Below are positions 24,813 to 34,256 of a stretch of DNA of 45,111 nucleotides, one piece after another. The notes beneath the pieces are model-generated. The model saw only the letters and a list, made by a program, of their open reading frames with translations. It was not told the DNA's origin and did not search any database. The stretch spans positions 1 to 45,111 of the forward strand of contig JAFTOG010000001.1 in the NCBI GenBank assembly GCA_017451485.1, in the 5' to 3' direction. Position numbers and translations under genes: made by a program. This DNA comes from Clostridia bacterium. Lineage in GTDB: Bacteria; Bacillota; Clostridia; Oscillospirales; CAG-272. The stretch's first letter is position 1; every line of letters starts with the position of its first letter.

Positions 24813-24863
24813 TATACTTTAACTAAGTACATTTAATCTATTAAAAGCTTATGGTTACTGTCA

Positions 24864-24892
24864 GTATCCCCACTCCCTGTGGGTGGGGATAC
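24864..24892 (+). other. Strong hairpin without U-tract between two TasA-like genes
   Basis: GTATCCCCAC (24864-24873) / GTGGGGATAC (24883-24892) is a perfect 10-bp stem with a 9-nt loop in the 163-bp gap. The lack of an immediate T run argues against simple termination. It could protect the 3' end of the upstream mRNA and give higher expression of the first TasA-like protein, as seen in other operons; this is inference. Confidence 0.55.
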
Positions 24893-24975
24893 CGGTAATA
24901 ATGCAATTTGTTTTTTCAAAGCATCCGTATATCGGGTTTTTTGAAAAAATAAATGGCTAACTAAGGAGAACTTTA

Positions 24976-25695
24976 ATGCTTAAAAATAAGTATATAAAGC
25001 TCGCCTCAATACTGCTTATTTTATGCTTGATAACCTCATGCGTAATAAGTGGAACGCTTGCCAAATATACTACAGGAGGTACTGCTACGGACAGCGCCCG
25101 TGTAGCAAAATGGGGCGTTAATATAAGTGTTGTGGGCGATAACGCTTTCAAAACCGCATACGGTACAACCGTAGTATCCTCGGATACAGATAATGTAGTA
25201 GCCCCCGGAACAAAGGGAACACTTGCTGCTGTTACAGTAAGTGGACAGCCCGAGGTAAAGGTTAATTATGCGGTCAATGTGGATCTGGAGCTTACAGACA
25301 GATGGAGTGTGGGAGCAGGCAAGGATTACTGTCCCATAGTATTTACTGTAAAATCGGGCAGCACGGTGGTAGCTACCGTTTATATGAAATCCGTTGGCGA
25401 AAACCAAAATTCAGCTCTTGAGCTTGAGCTCGAAAAAGCAATTATATATGCTCTTACAGGAAAAAACACGGCTACAGCTGACGGTACAGGCTCACAGCAT
25501 TCTGTAGAGAGGAATGCGGGTACAAGCCTGTCAGCAGATATTACTGTAGAATGGGAATGGCACTATGACGGTGAATCGGTGGGACTGCCTGCCGGCGCTG
25601 TTAACACGGATGAATACGATACATATATCGGATCTCTTCCCACAGCACCAAACATATCCTTTTCTCTTGAAATTTCCGTAACACAGATAGTTTAA
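24976..25695 (+). CDS. TasA/camelysin-like SipW-dependent secreted protein 2
   Basis: The 239-residue paralogue of the preceding gene has a signal peptide ending in TLAKYTTGG and conserved ARVAKWGVNISVVG. It shares PGTKGTLAAVTVSGQPEVKVNY and DRWSVGAGKDYCPIVFTV with its neighbour, and ends in a strand (SFSLEISVTQIV). Secretion and SipW-type cleavage are expected; assembly into fibres is inferred from the family. RBS AAGGAG (24963-24968). Confidence 0.82.
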   Translation: MLKNKYIKLASILLILCLITSCVISGTLAKYTTGGTATDSARVAKWGVNISVVGDNAFKTAYGTTVVSSDTDNVVAPGTKGTLAAVTVSGQPEVKVNYAVNVDLELTDRWSVGAGKDYCPIVFTVKSGSTVVATVYMKSVGENQNSALELELEKAIIYALTGKNTATADGTGSQHSVERNAGTSLSADITVEWEWHYDGESVGLPAGAVNTDEYDTYIGSLPTAPNISFSLEISVTQIV

Positions 25696-25772
25696 TCAAT
25701 TCGCAGATAAATGCCCTGGAATTTTTATTAACAACAGTAGTAGGGCTGAAAATGTAAAGGAGGTAGATAATA

Positions 25773-26663
25773 TTGTCAATTAATGAAAAGCGTGAGAATG
25801 ACGGACAGCAGTACAAAAGAGAGCAAAGAAACGCATATGTTCGCATTATGCTGATGGTCAATATTGTTTTTATACTTTTGCTTATCACACTCGGTGTAAT
25901 TGCCCTACGGGTAAATAATGTTTTGCCCGAGGATCAGGATATATTCTTCGTTGTAGGAAAAAATCCTTCCTTCGAAATAGGAGACGGAGAGGGCAAGCAA
26001 TGGAAGAACGAAACCAATGTAAATATATTTAAGTCGGTTTATAAGGATGGAAAGGGAGAGGCAGTTGTAATATCTCAAACGGGAGATAAGGTATTGGCAC
26101 CGGGCTCCACATCCTCATATAAGTTCGCTATGTACAATAACGGCAATATGGCTGTTATGTATGAGACGGATATCGATTTTGCCCTTCTTGTCAACGGTAA
26201 GGAAAGTACAACTACACAGCTACCGTTAAAGGTAAGGCTTTATACCGATTCAGGCAAATATCTTATAGGCTCTGAAACTGAATGGAAAAATATAAACGAT
26301 GTGGAGATTGACTCATATATCAGCCAGCTTGGTGCCTCCTCTTATGAAAGCTTTACATTAGAGGTAAAGTGGGATTACGAGAGTGGAAATGATGAGCTTG
26401 ATACTCTTTTAGGCAATCAGTCGGCAGCGTCAGACGGAAAAAACAACGAGGGCGTGTCTGTTGATCTTAACATCAACACCTACGCCGAGGAGCATATTGA
26501 CCCCACAGCCAAGGGTGGAACAGTAGTAAATGAAGATGGCAGAGATGAGGTAGAGCACGGAGGAACCGTTCGTTTGCTCTGGTTTATTCTTCTGTTTATA
26601 AACATAGGAATGCTTTTATTCTACATTGCATGGCTTCTTAACAAACGCTTGAACAAATGGTAA
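25773..26663 (+). CDS. TasA-like domain protein with membrane spans at both ends
   Basis: The 296-residue protein starts at TTG (25773), favoured by the RBS AAAGGAGGT nine bases upstream. It has TM segments at about 24-46 and 268-289 and a beta-rich domain between them: LAPGSTSSYKFAMYNNG..AVMYETD is the AP-G plus N-N-G pattern of TasA/CalY-like folds. Unlike its neighbours it lacks the AKYTT-type cleavage site and stays anchored, so it may be a membrane base or TapA-like adaptor for the secreted subunits. It overlaps the next gene by seven bases. Confidence 0.7.
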   Translation: MSINEKRENDGQQYKREQRNAYVRIMLMVNIVFILLLITLGVIALRVNNVLPEDQDIFFVVGKNPSFEIGDGEGKQWKNETNVNIFKSVYKDGKGEAVVISQTGDKVLAPGSTSSYKFAMYNNGNMAVMYETDIDFALLVNGKESTTTQLPLKVRLYTDSGKYLIGSETEWKNINDVEIDSYISQLGASSYESFTLEVKWDYESGNDELDTLLGNQSAASDGKNNEGVSVDLNINTYAEEHIDPTAKGGTVVNEDGRDEVEHGGTVRLLWFILLFINIGMLLFYIAWLLNKRLNKW

Positions 26664-27235
26664 GTAAGAAAAAACAGTTAATAAAAAGAATTCTTTTGTT
26701 CGTGCTCATAAGCATTGTGCTGGGCTTTGGACTGTATAATCTCAATGCAAGGACGCTTTTGAATGATCAAATGCCTATGCCACTTGGCATAGGTGTCGGC
26801 ATGGTAATGTCAGGCAGCATGGAGCCTGAGCTATCCGTGGATGATGTAATTATTGTAATAAAGGACGAAGATATAGAGCTTGGCGATACTGTGGTATATC
26901 AGTCGGGTGGGATACTTGTTGTCCACAAGGTAGTAAGGATAGACGGTGACCAAATTACGACACGGGGTACGGCAAATAATAGGGATGACGACCCCATAAG
27001 CGTAGAAAAAATAAAGGGTAGAGTCATTTTTTCCATAGGTGGAGCAGGTACGGTAATACGGGTTATAAGGAGCCCGCTTGTATCTGTATCTATATTGCTT
27101 TTAGCTATATACCTTTTATATTGCTCCTATGCCAATGAAAAGAAGCAAAATGATGAAAAGAACGAGAAAATCGAGGAAATACGCAAAGAAATTGAAAGAA
27201 TCAAAAAGCGTACGAATGATACGGATAAAAAATAA
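26657..27235 (+). CDS. sipW: Signal peptidase I, SipW-like
   Basis: The 192-residue peptidase is closer in size and form to SipW. It has an N-terminal TM (about 10-28), the active Ser54 in MSGSMEPEL, and His90 at the catalytic-base site (LVVHKVVR). A C-terminal TM (about 138-156) is followed by a charged coiled tail. Its start overlaps the upstream stop, so it is translationally coupled. It is the second Ser/His-type peptidase in the operon and sits between two sets of SipW-signal proteins. The gene symbol is assigned by family likeness only. Confidence 0.88.
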   Translation: MVSKKKQLIKRILLFVLISIVLGFGLYNLNARTLLNDQMPMPLGIGVGMVMSGSMEPELSVDDVIIVIKDEDIELGDTVVYQSGGILVVHKVVRIDGDQITTRGTANNRDDDPISVEKIKGRVIFSIGGAGTVIRVIRSPLVSVSILLLAIYLLYCSYANEKKQNDEKNEKIEEIRKEIERIKKRTNDTDKK

Positions 27236-27341
27236 AGTCTGAAGGTAAGATATTTTTAGTTTGTGGGTATGCTTGGTCGTGCTATTCATGCCGATTAATA
27301 AAAAATGCTGTTACAAAACTGTAAAAAGAGGAGGTGCCGTT

Positions 27342-27806
27342 ATGAAAAAAATGAATATTAAGCCGTCTGTTGCTTTTCGCATAGCTTTTGTTTTTGTTAT
27401 AGCGGTTCTTATCACAGGCAGTGTGACCTCATCGCTTTTTGCAAGGTATACCTCGGACGGGGATGACAGTAATTCTGCAAACGTGGCAAAATACAGTGTA
27501 TCCTCCGGTGGAACACTTCTTACCGAGAGCTTTGTAGCTCAGAATTTAGCTCCCGGATATGAGGATAATAAAGGTATAGAAATAACAAATAACGGCGAGG
27601 TTGATGTTAAGTATACAATAATTATTTCGTCAACAGGAAACCTCCCGCTGAAATTCAATTGGATGGAAAAAAAGGGCACCATAGAGCCAAACAGTACAGC
27701 CAATGAAACCCTTAACATAAAATGGGCAGATGCCGACAGTGATAGTCAATACAACAATTTGACCGATGTGATAACCGTTACAGTTATCTGCGTCCAGGCT
27801 GAGTGA
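27342..27806 (+). CDS. Short SipW-dependent TasA-like protein
   Basis: I start this at 27342 (154 residues) because GAGGAGG precedes it and the first residues are a normal signal; upstream in-frame ATGs lack an RBS. The signal ends LFARYTSDGDDSN, a variant of the AKYT motif. The mature part includes LAPGYEDNKGIEITNNGEVDVKY (read in parts), the CalY/TasA-type strand with N-N-G. It ends CVQAE. The four-base gap to the next gene indicates co-translation. Confidence 0.78.
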   Translation: MKKMNIKPSVAFRIAFVFVIAVLITGSVTSSLFARYTSDGDDSNSANVAKYSVSSGGTLLTESFVAQNLAPGYEDNKGIEITNNGEVDVKYTIIISSTGNLPLKFNWMEKKGTIEPNSTANETLNIKWADADSDSQYNNLTDVITVTVICVQAE

Positions 27807-27817
27807 GGAGTTGAATG

Positions 27818-28576
27818 ATGAACAGTGTAAAGAAAACCAATAAGCTCCTTCTTACATGCCTTATAGCTGTTATTTGCGTTTTTGCGTCTCTTACTGCTTA
27901 TGTAATGGCTAAGTATTATAATGAGGCCACTACAGAAAACAGCGTTGACTCGGTAAATATGCTTTTTGTGTGTAAGGATGCCAACGGAAAGTATTACGAG
28001 AACGGCAAAATTTATTATGCGTTGGAGGGAAGCTCCCTTGATTTCTATATGCATAATAATGACCAAGGTATAATTTCAAATGCAAAAATAGAGTACGAAA
28101 CGAAGGTTGAATCTGATACAAGCCCGATTACTCAGACAGGTACCTTGAATGAAGATGTGGCAACAAGTCAGCCTGGTGCCTCCATCGCTAATGTTAAACA
28201 AGGTGTTACATATACAGTTACGATATCTGTAACAAAGCCTTACACAGAGACAATTTCCTTCACGGTAATACCCGTTAAGGATGAGCTTGCTACATATTAT
28301 AATCTTGAAGACAAGGGAGAGTATGTACAGCTTGATTTGTTTGTGGGTAATACAGGAGGCAATATAGATGTAACGGTAGATTTCGGGGGGCTCTCCCCCG
28401 ATAGTCTGAACGCTGTTACATCCCCGTGGACCAAGGGAACACCGGGAGTTATAACAGCTACCCCGTACACACATTACACAATTTACTTTTTCAAAAACGG
28501 AGATACCTCTATATACAGCTCTGTAAGCGAAGAGGTTATAACAGATCCATATTCAATCACATTTAATGTAGCGTAG
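27818..28576 (+). CDS. SipW-signal-type secreted protein, beta-rich
   Basis: The start at 27818 is chosen because GAGGAG ends seven bases before it; an adjacent ATG at 27815 would add one Met. The protein has about 252 residues, with a signal peptide ending in YVMAKYYNEATTENSV, which still carries the AKY element. The body has two beta-sandwich-like halves with many Thr and Val (GVTYTVTISVTKPY, VQLDLFVGNTGGN). I recognise no defined domain. It fits the operon as another extracellular subunit or adaptor. Confidence 0.72.
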   Translation: MNSVKKTNKLLLTCLIAVICVFASLTAYVMAKYYNEATTENSVDSVNMLFVCKDANGKYYENGKIYYALEGSSLDFYMHNNDQGIISNAKIEYETKVESDTSPITQTGTLNEDVATSQPGASIANVKQGVTYTVTISVTKPYTETISFTVIPVKDELATYYNLEDKGEYVQLDLFVGNTGGNIDVTVDFGGLSPDSLNAVTSPWTKGTPGVITATPYTHYTIYFFKNGDTSIYSSVSEEVITDPYSITFNVA

Positions 28577-28580
28577 GCTA

Positions 28581-31500
28581 ATGAAAGGAATTATGACAAA
28601 AAATAAAATATTAAAGATATCCCTTGCCGTAGCCTTTATGCTATGTATTTTATTGGCTGTATGGATATTCTCACCGGTAAAGGCGGAGACTCCTGTGGCT
28701 ACGGTAATTACGGATCAGAATACTATCATATTCGATTTGTATGCCAAAGATATAGAAATTGGCAGTACCACCTACACAGGTGCAGGATATGTTTTTAACG
28801 AAACAGAAGGAAAATGGGAATATTCAAGTAGCATTTACGGAACTCATAAGGATGGAAACAGCTACTATATTTTCCAAAGCACCGAAACAAATACGGCAAC
28901 GATATCCGATGACGGATTGAGTGTTACACTTCCCACATACGCTGATATCAGTGATATAGATGTTTTCGTAAACAAAACAGATATAAACCAGGTCATTACC
29001 GATTGGCAGGCTGCTGCCGAATCAGCAGGAAGAAAATCGACAACCAAGAAGGTGTTGATCTCGGCATCCGGTGTTACCCGTAATATAACCATTGAAAATA
29101 TATGGACCACATATCGGGGAACTTCCCTTAATTCAATGACAAACGGTGGAATAAGCGTAACAGGTGCCAAAACTGGTAATACAATTATCAATTTGTATCT
29201 CAAGGGAGATAACCGTTTAGGTGCTCTTCGCTATTCTACAGGCTCAGTTACAACGAGTCAGCTTAATATCGACAGTGTGGAGAATGGCACAACAAAAGGA
29301 AGCCTTGTGGTTATAGGTGATCAAAGTGGAGATAGGGCAAATAATAGCTACAGATTTTGGAACGGTGAAAACTATGTAGAGGGTGCAGTATGCTCTAACC
29401 ACTGGGATTCTGTTATAGGAGGAAATGACAGCAGTGAAAATGTACGGGGGCTTAACATCAAAGGAGGCACCGTATACGCAGGAGCAAGCAAGTATGAAAA
29501 CTGTACCGCTATCGGCGGTGGAGGAAACGGAACAGCCGTTGTAAATATAAGCGGTGGTATTGTAACCGCTGTAGCATCCACAACGGGAACAGCTATCGGA
29601 GGCGGTATTGCCCATACATCCTACGGAGGTCCCGGAACAGTAAATATCAGTAACGGAGCACAGGTCTATGCCTATAATTTCGGTCAGCCCTTTGCTGAAA
29701 ATTTATCATCCTCGGGTCAGAAAAGCCTTAAAAACCAAACAGGCTCATACGGAGTCTTTGTTCCCGGTACGGCCATTGGTGGTGGAGGCTCTGCACTGCA
29801 ATATGGCTCCAAAGGAACGGTTACCATTGCAGGAGATGACACCTATGTTTATGCCTACAGTGCAGGTGGAAGTGGAATCGGTGGTGGAAATACTGTAGGA
29901 AGCACAACTAATACCGCTCATGTCGGCGGAGAGGCTACAGTAACAGTTAACGGTGGAACAGTATATTCCATCAGTGCAAGCATCTATGTTCAGGCAACTG
30001 ACGCAATAGGCAATGTAATAGACCAAACGATTCCTGCAGGTACAGGTATAGGCGGCGGTACAAGTACTAACCAAAACGGTGGTAAGGGCACTGTAACTAT
30101 CAACGGTGGAATTGTAACTGCAAACGGAATCGGCGGTGGTGGAAGCACCAAAAAGGAAGGTGGCTATGCAGATATTACCGTAAACGGTGGAACAATTGTT
30201 GCCGACAGTATAGGAGGAGGATATTCCGAGGCTAAGGGATATGCCCGTGGCTCTGTGAAAATAACCGGTGGAAGCTTAAGCTCACAGCTTTCCATTATAC
30301 CTACAAACGGCTCTGTTCCGGTATACCTTACTACCATTGGTACTGCAGATATAAATAACCAGGCGTTTCATGAAAAAAGCATAACTTCAGTTGAATTCAA
30401 AAAGGGAACATATGATTATTCTCTAAACGATGTATACACAGACGCTAATGGAAGAGTTTACTTATGGCTTCCTGCGGATGAAGCGGTAAAGAGTGCTGTT
30501 GTGGATGCCGACGGTACGCCTACAACAATTCTCCCCATTGATGAAAATGACGGAGAAATCAATTCTAAAAGTATGGGTGTATTACGCCTTGATAATGGCT
30601 TGAAGCGTTATATGGTAACGCTTGTAATGTCCAAATATTATAATCTTTTCAATGCAGATGGAACACCGTATACGGGTGTTATATTCTGTTCCCAGAACGA
30701 TCAGTTTACTTATTATGTTCAGACAAATCAGGATGCCAATGGTAATTATTACAGTGTTCATCCATATGTATCTGTAATAGACGCTAACGGCAATAAGACC
30801 TTCCAGAAAAATGCGGAGCTTGATCCGGTAGCAGGTGTTACCGGTATGTACACAAAGACCTTTACAGTAGACAACGATACCACCATTTTATTCGAGGTTA
30901 TTACTCCTGACGGCGAAAAAATATTTGTAATGGACTGGTATAATGGTGATGTAACGGTCACATCCGATCCAAAGGGTGGTATAATAATAGAGCAAAACGG
31001 CTATACAATTACAGGCTATGACGGTGCACTCTATCTTACCACAGGTGGATTACCTTGCTCAAGTAAGTTGAATATAGATTGTGAGGATAAGGAAATAGAG
31101 GTACACCTTGATACAGTAAGTGTATCCTCCGATTATTCTGCAATAAATGTAAGCTCAGGAACCTTGGACTTGTTTTACAGTGAGGCAGATAACTCTGTTT
31201 CATCCACTAAGCCGGGCTCATCAGCTATCTTCATAGATGAGGGAGCCACACTTAAGTTAAATTCGACAAACGGCTCATCCATTAAAATAGACTCTCCGGA
31301 GGGATCTCCCGCAATTGCCGGTACAGGTACTCTTATTCTTAGTGATGGCAACGGACATCTTCACCTTAATGAAGCGTTTAACAATGATAACGGAGTATCT
31401 AATATCAGCGTAGGTACGTATGAATATTCGGGTACAAATGCCGATTACACAGCGACGCTTAATGACGGAGAATTTTCCTTTGAGCTTATAGGCTATGTAT

Positions 31501-33494
31501 CCAACGGTGTTTTGTATGCTGTCAGTGATATGGATGGCGAAAACAGAGAGAATTTTTCCGCAAGAGGTATAATAAAGGTATATACTGACACAGTTACAGA
31601 ACAGAGCATTACGGTAAAGGACGGAGACCTTATCATAGTTTTGGGCACAACTGCCTCTGACCGCAATCTTGTTACCCCAACTGTAGAGCTGGTTGACGGA
31701 ACGATACTTGCCCTTGATATCGATTATATGTTTGATGAAAATACCAAGACTCTTACAATTAAGGGCTCTGCATTTCAAAAGGGCAATATGCGAATATTTG
31801 CGTCTACAGTAGGAGAGATTTCCTATGACGCACAGAATACTGACAGGGTATACAACAACGAGGAATTTCATATAGGTATGCAGGTACAGACATCTAAATT
31901 TGATGTTTATTATAGCCTGACAGAATTTCCCGACAGCCCGGATGCGGCATATCTTGAAGGTGCAGGTGTATTCAAGAATACTCATATTACAAGAATAAAT
32001 GTGGGTACCGATATTATTTATTTCTACATTACAGCAAACGAAGAATATGCCGACCAGATTTATACTCCTGTTAAGGGTAACAGAACTCTTACTGTAACCA
32101 AGGGTGAGAATGAATGGCAGGGACAACGGCTTTCCTGTAATGATATAGTTCTTAATTCAACTCTTAACGAGGGTGTAAACCCTGTTGCAACATCAAAATG
32201 GGGAACTGTAAAGTATAAGTATTACACATCCCCCGACGGAGATGACGCTACCAAGGTTAGCGTAGATACCATAGGTCAAAGCGTTAATACATATTATGTA
32301 AGAGCTTATGTAGAAGCATCACCCGATGGTAACTATGATTATATTGAAACTGATTATCTTATAAGGTTCTATGTATTTGAAACAAATGTGTTTACCTCTC
32401 CGGAAAAGAGCTTTAATGTTGTTACAGGTGCTGATAAGGTTATAAAAATGCCTGCAAATAAGGCGTTTTCCATCTACTATGAAGCGAGCTATACGGCAGG
32501 AATGAATTTGGAATTTTCTGTTGCTCTCGATGTAGGAACCAAAATTACCCTTATAGATTTTTCCAGCTCAAGAGCTATGTATTATGCATACACCGTACAG
32601 GAAAGTGATGTAGTTGGCGGTATCACCTGCATTTCACTTAACAGCTTTAAGCTTATGGCAGATGATACCATTACAATAACTCCAAGCTCTCACATTAAAT
32701 ATCAATTCTGCGTTGAACCTGCCGAGAACGGCGAATTTCAAAGAATGATGGTAAGCTTTGGAGATATGGAAAAGGTAACAGTTGAGCCGATTTCGGCAAT
32801 TGAAGCAAGCTTTTCAGAGACACCTACTAATAAAAATGTGGTAGGAGTGGCTGAAATTCCAATTAAAATCACTTCCAACGGTGCCAGCTCAATTTCCGGA
32901 TATGACAATGTTCTATCTGTAAGAATCCCCCGTTTACCAAATGGCTCATCGGTATATCTTAAAAACAGTGACGGAACAATTTTATATCCCCGGTGTGTTG
33001 AGGGCTTGTATACCTTCTCTCTCGGTACAGCTAATATGAACGAAAGAGAGTATACATTGATTATAGAAAATCTTAATAACGGAGAAGATTATTCTGTTTC
33101 CGCTGATATAAGAATATGTACCGAAGAGGAAAGCATGTATTCACTTTCCGGTGGTAATTCCGCAAATAGCTTTACCATCACTTTGAAATATACAAGCAGC
33201 TCTAAGGTGTACATTACTATGGTTGACCGTATATTGAGTGTGGGTAGTGAGGAAATAGTCTTTAATACTCATATGACCGGTACAATTGATTCGATTTCCG
33301 GAGGCATTTACAAAAAGAATGCAAACGGAGGATATGATATCTATACAGAGATAACTCCAAATAATATTACCTTTGAGGATACAAGCTCGTCGGTAACGGT
33401 AAATCTTGTTGATGCTCCCTTGACGGAGGGCACATATAAGATAATTGCTTCGGTAAACGGAAATTCCTGTGAGTATATGTTTATAGTTCACTAA
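28581..33494 (+). CDS. Giant secreted protein with Gly-rich beta-solenoid repeats
   Basis: The 1637-residue protein has a signal peptide (about 9-35, cut after VKA). Residues about 282-566 hold a run of short repeats of the form AIGGG(G)...GTVTI.GG.V.A, typical of a right-handed parallel beta-helix on cell-surface proteins. Later parts are Ig-like or beta-sandwich segments (about 700-1637) that I cannot name. There is no LPxTG, SLH or other anchor and no C-terminal TM, so it may be held by the TasA-like fibres. It begins five bases after the upstream stop; a second ATG at 28593 is also possible. It ends at a terminator and closes the operon. Confidence 0.8.
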   Translation: MKGIMTKNKILKISLAVAFMLCILLAVWIFSPVKAETPVATVITDQNTIIFDLYAKDIEIGSTTYTGAGYVFNETEGKWEYSSSIYGTHKDGNSYYIFQSTETNTATISDDGLSVTLPTYADISDIDVFVNKTDINQVITDWQAAAESAGRKSTTKKVLISASGVTRNITIENIWTTYRGTSLNSMTNGGISVTGAKTGNTIINLYLKGDNRLGALRYSTGSVTTSQLNIDSVENGTTKGSLVVIGDQSGDRANNSYRFWNGENYVEGAVCSNHWDSVIGGNDSSENVRGLNIKGGTVYAGASKYENCTAIGGGGNGTAVVNISGGIVTAVASTTGTAIGGGIAHTSYGGPGTVNISNGAQVYAYNFGQPFAENLSSSGQKSLKNQTGSYGVFVPGTAIGGGGSALQYGSKGTVTIAGDDTYVYAYSAGGSGIGGGNTVGSTTNTAHVGGEATVTVNGGTVYSISASIYVQATDAIGNVIDQTIPAGTGIGGGTSTNQNGGKGTVTINGGIVTANGIGGGGSTKKEGGYADITVNGGTIVADSIGGGYSEAKGYARGSVKITGGSLSSQLSIIPTNGSVPVYLTTIGTADINNQAFHEKSITSVEFKKGTYDYSLNDVYTDANGRVYLWLPADEAVKSAVVDADGTPTTILPIDENDGEINSKSMGVLRLDNGLKRYMVTLVMSKYYNLFNADGTPYTGVIFCSQNDQFTYYVQTNQDANGNYYSVHPYVSVIDANGNKTFQKNAELDPVAGVTGMYTKTFTVDNDTTILFEVITPDGEKIFVMDWYNGDVTVTSDPKGGIIIEQNGYTITGYDGALYLTTGGLPCSSKLNIDCEDKEIEVHLDTVSVSSDYSAINVSSGTLDLFYSEADNSVSSTKPGSSAIFIDEGATLKLNSTNGSSIKIDSPEGSPAIAGTGTLILSDGNGHLHLNEAFNNDNGVSNISVGTYEYSGTNADYTATLNDGEFSFELIGYVSNGVLYAVSDMDGENRENFSARGIIKVYTDTVTEQSITVKDGDLIIVLGTTASDRNLVTPTVELVDGTILALDIDYMFDENTKTLTIKGSAFQKGNMRIFASTVGEISYDAQNTDRVYNNEEFHIGMQVQTSKFDVYYSLTEFPDSPDAAYLEGAGVFKNTHITRINVGTDIIYFYITANEEYADQIYTPVKGNRTLTVTKGENEWQGQRLSCNDIVLNSTLNEGVNPVATSKWGTVKYKYYTSPDGDDATKVSVDTIGQSVNTYYVRAYVEASPDGNYDYIETDYLIRFYVFETNVFTSPEKSFNVVTGADKVIKMPANKAFSIYYEASYTAGMNLEFSVALDVGTKITLIDFSSSRAMYYAYTVQESDVVGGITCISLNSFKLMADDTITITPSSHIKYQFCVEPAENGEFQRMMVSFGDMEKVTVEPISAIEASFSETPTNKNVVGVAEIPIKITSNGASSISGYDNVLSVRIPRLPNGSSVYLKNSDGTILYPRCVEGLYTFSLGTANMNEREYTLIIENLNNGEDYSVSADIRICTEEESMYSLSGGNSANSFTITLKYTSSSKVYITMVDRILSVGSEEIVFNTHMTGTIDSISGGIYKKNANGGYDIYTEITPNNITFEDTSSSVTVNLVDAPLTEGTYKIIASVNGNSCEYMFIVH

Positions 33495-33500
33495 AATAAT

Positions 33501-33545
33501 AAAAAACAGTACCGTACGCTTATTTTTGCGTACGGTACTTTTTTT
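33501..33545. terminator. Strong bidirectional terminator closing the surface operon
   Basis: AGTACCGTACGC (33508-33519) / GCGTACGGTACT (33528-33539) is a 12-bp perfect stem with A6 before and T7 after. It also serves the convergent MBL gene. Confidence 0.92.
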
Positions 33546-33554
33546 GACTGTATT

Positions 33555-34172
33555 TTATCTTTCGTTTTTAATTTTTGAAGACTCCCCGTGTCCCGGATAA
33601 AATACTATGCTTCCGTCAAGAGACAAAAGCCTCTTTAACGATTGCCTCATATCTGTCATGCTTCCGTATTTGAAATCCACCCGTCCGTAGCCATTGGCAA
33701 AAAGCACATCGCCTGTAATCAATAGCCCATCCGAATCACACAAGAGACAGATGGAGCCGGGGGTATGTCCGGGGGAGTGGATGATTTTCAATGAAATAAT
33801 GTCACCTTCGTCCTTGGATGTGAGGGTCAGAATATCCCCGTCCTCGGCTGTTTTGTAGGGGTGATCATAGCATCTTCCCTGTGATATAAATGTGGAGAGA
33901 TTGGCTTCCGGGTCATACAGTACCTTTAATTCATTCCTGTGGCAAATAATTTCTGCATTCGGAAAGGCACTTATATATTCATCAATGTAGTGTGCATGGT
34001 CAAAGTGTCCGTGGGTAAGCACAATATAATCTACTGTCATATCATTTGATTCAACAAATTCTCTTACTTCTGCAACGGGAGAGCCGCAGTCTACTATCAT
34101 AGCTCTTTTCGAGCTGTTATATACCACATATGTATTGGAGTCAAGAAGTCCCCTGCTTATAAGCTTAATCAT
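33555..34172 (-). CDS. MBL-fold metallo-hydrolase, glyoxalase II-like
   Basis: The 205-residue protein has the metallo-beta-lactamase metal motif THGHFDHAHY (H-x-H-x-D-H), then HSPGHTPGSICL, ITGDVLFANGYGRVD and YPGHGESS. This is the short YcbL/hydroxyacylglutathione hydrolase-like group, which probably hydrolyses a thioester or related ester in the cytoplasm; the substrate is not known. It is a single gene between a terminator and its own promoter. Confidence 0.88.
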   Translation of the reverse strand: MIKLISRGLLDSNTYVVYNSSKRAMIVDCGSPVAEVREFVESNDMTVDYIVLTHGHFDHAHYIDEYISAFPNAEIICHRNELKVLYDPEANLSTFISQGRCYDHPYKTAEDGDILTLTSKDEGDIISLKIIHSPGHTPGSICLLCDSDGLLITGDVLFANGYGRVDFKYGSMTDMRQSLKRLLSLDGSIVFYPGHGESSKIKNER

Positions 34173-34190
34173 AACATCACCTCTTTTTAC

Positions 34191-34219
34191 ATTTTAACAC
34201 AAGCAAGGATTACAGTCAA
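34191..34219 (-). promoter_or_regulatory. Promoter of the MBL-fold gene
   Basis: On the minus strand TTGACT (34219-34214), a 17-bp spacer, TAAAAT (34196-34191). Confidence 0.65.
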
Positions 34220-34256
34220 CCTTATATGGGGTATTTCATATTTTTCCCTGTGGGTA

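Noticed and set aside
29430..30290. GGxGGT-rich tandem tract as a DNA-level repeat element
   Set aside because: The repetition is at protein level (Gly-rich solenoid); codons vary between units and the reading frame is intact.
31275..32126. Minus-strand ORF of 283 codons inside the giant secreted protein gene
   Set aside because: Antisense to a clearly coding frame, with no RBS or recognisable domain; a long shadow in repetitive coding sequence.
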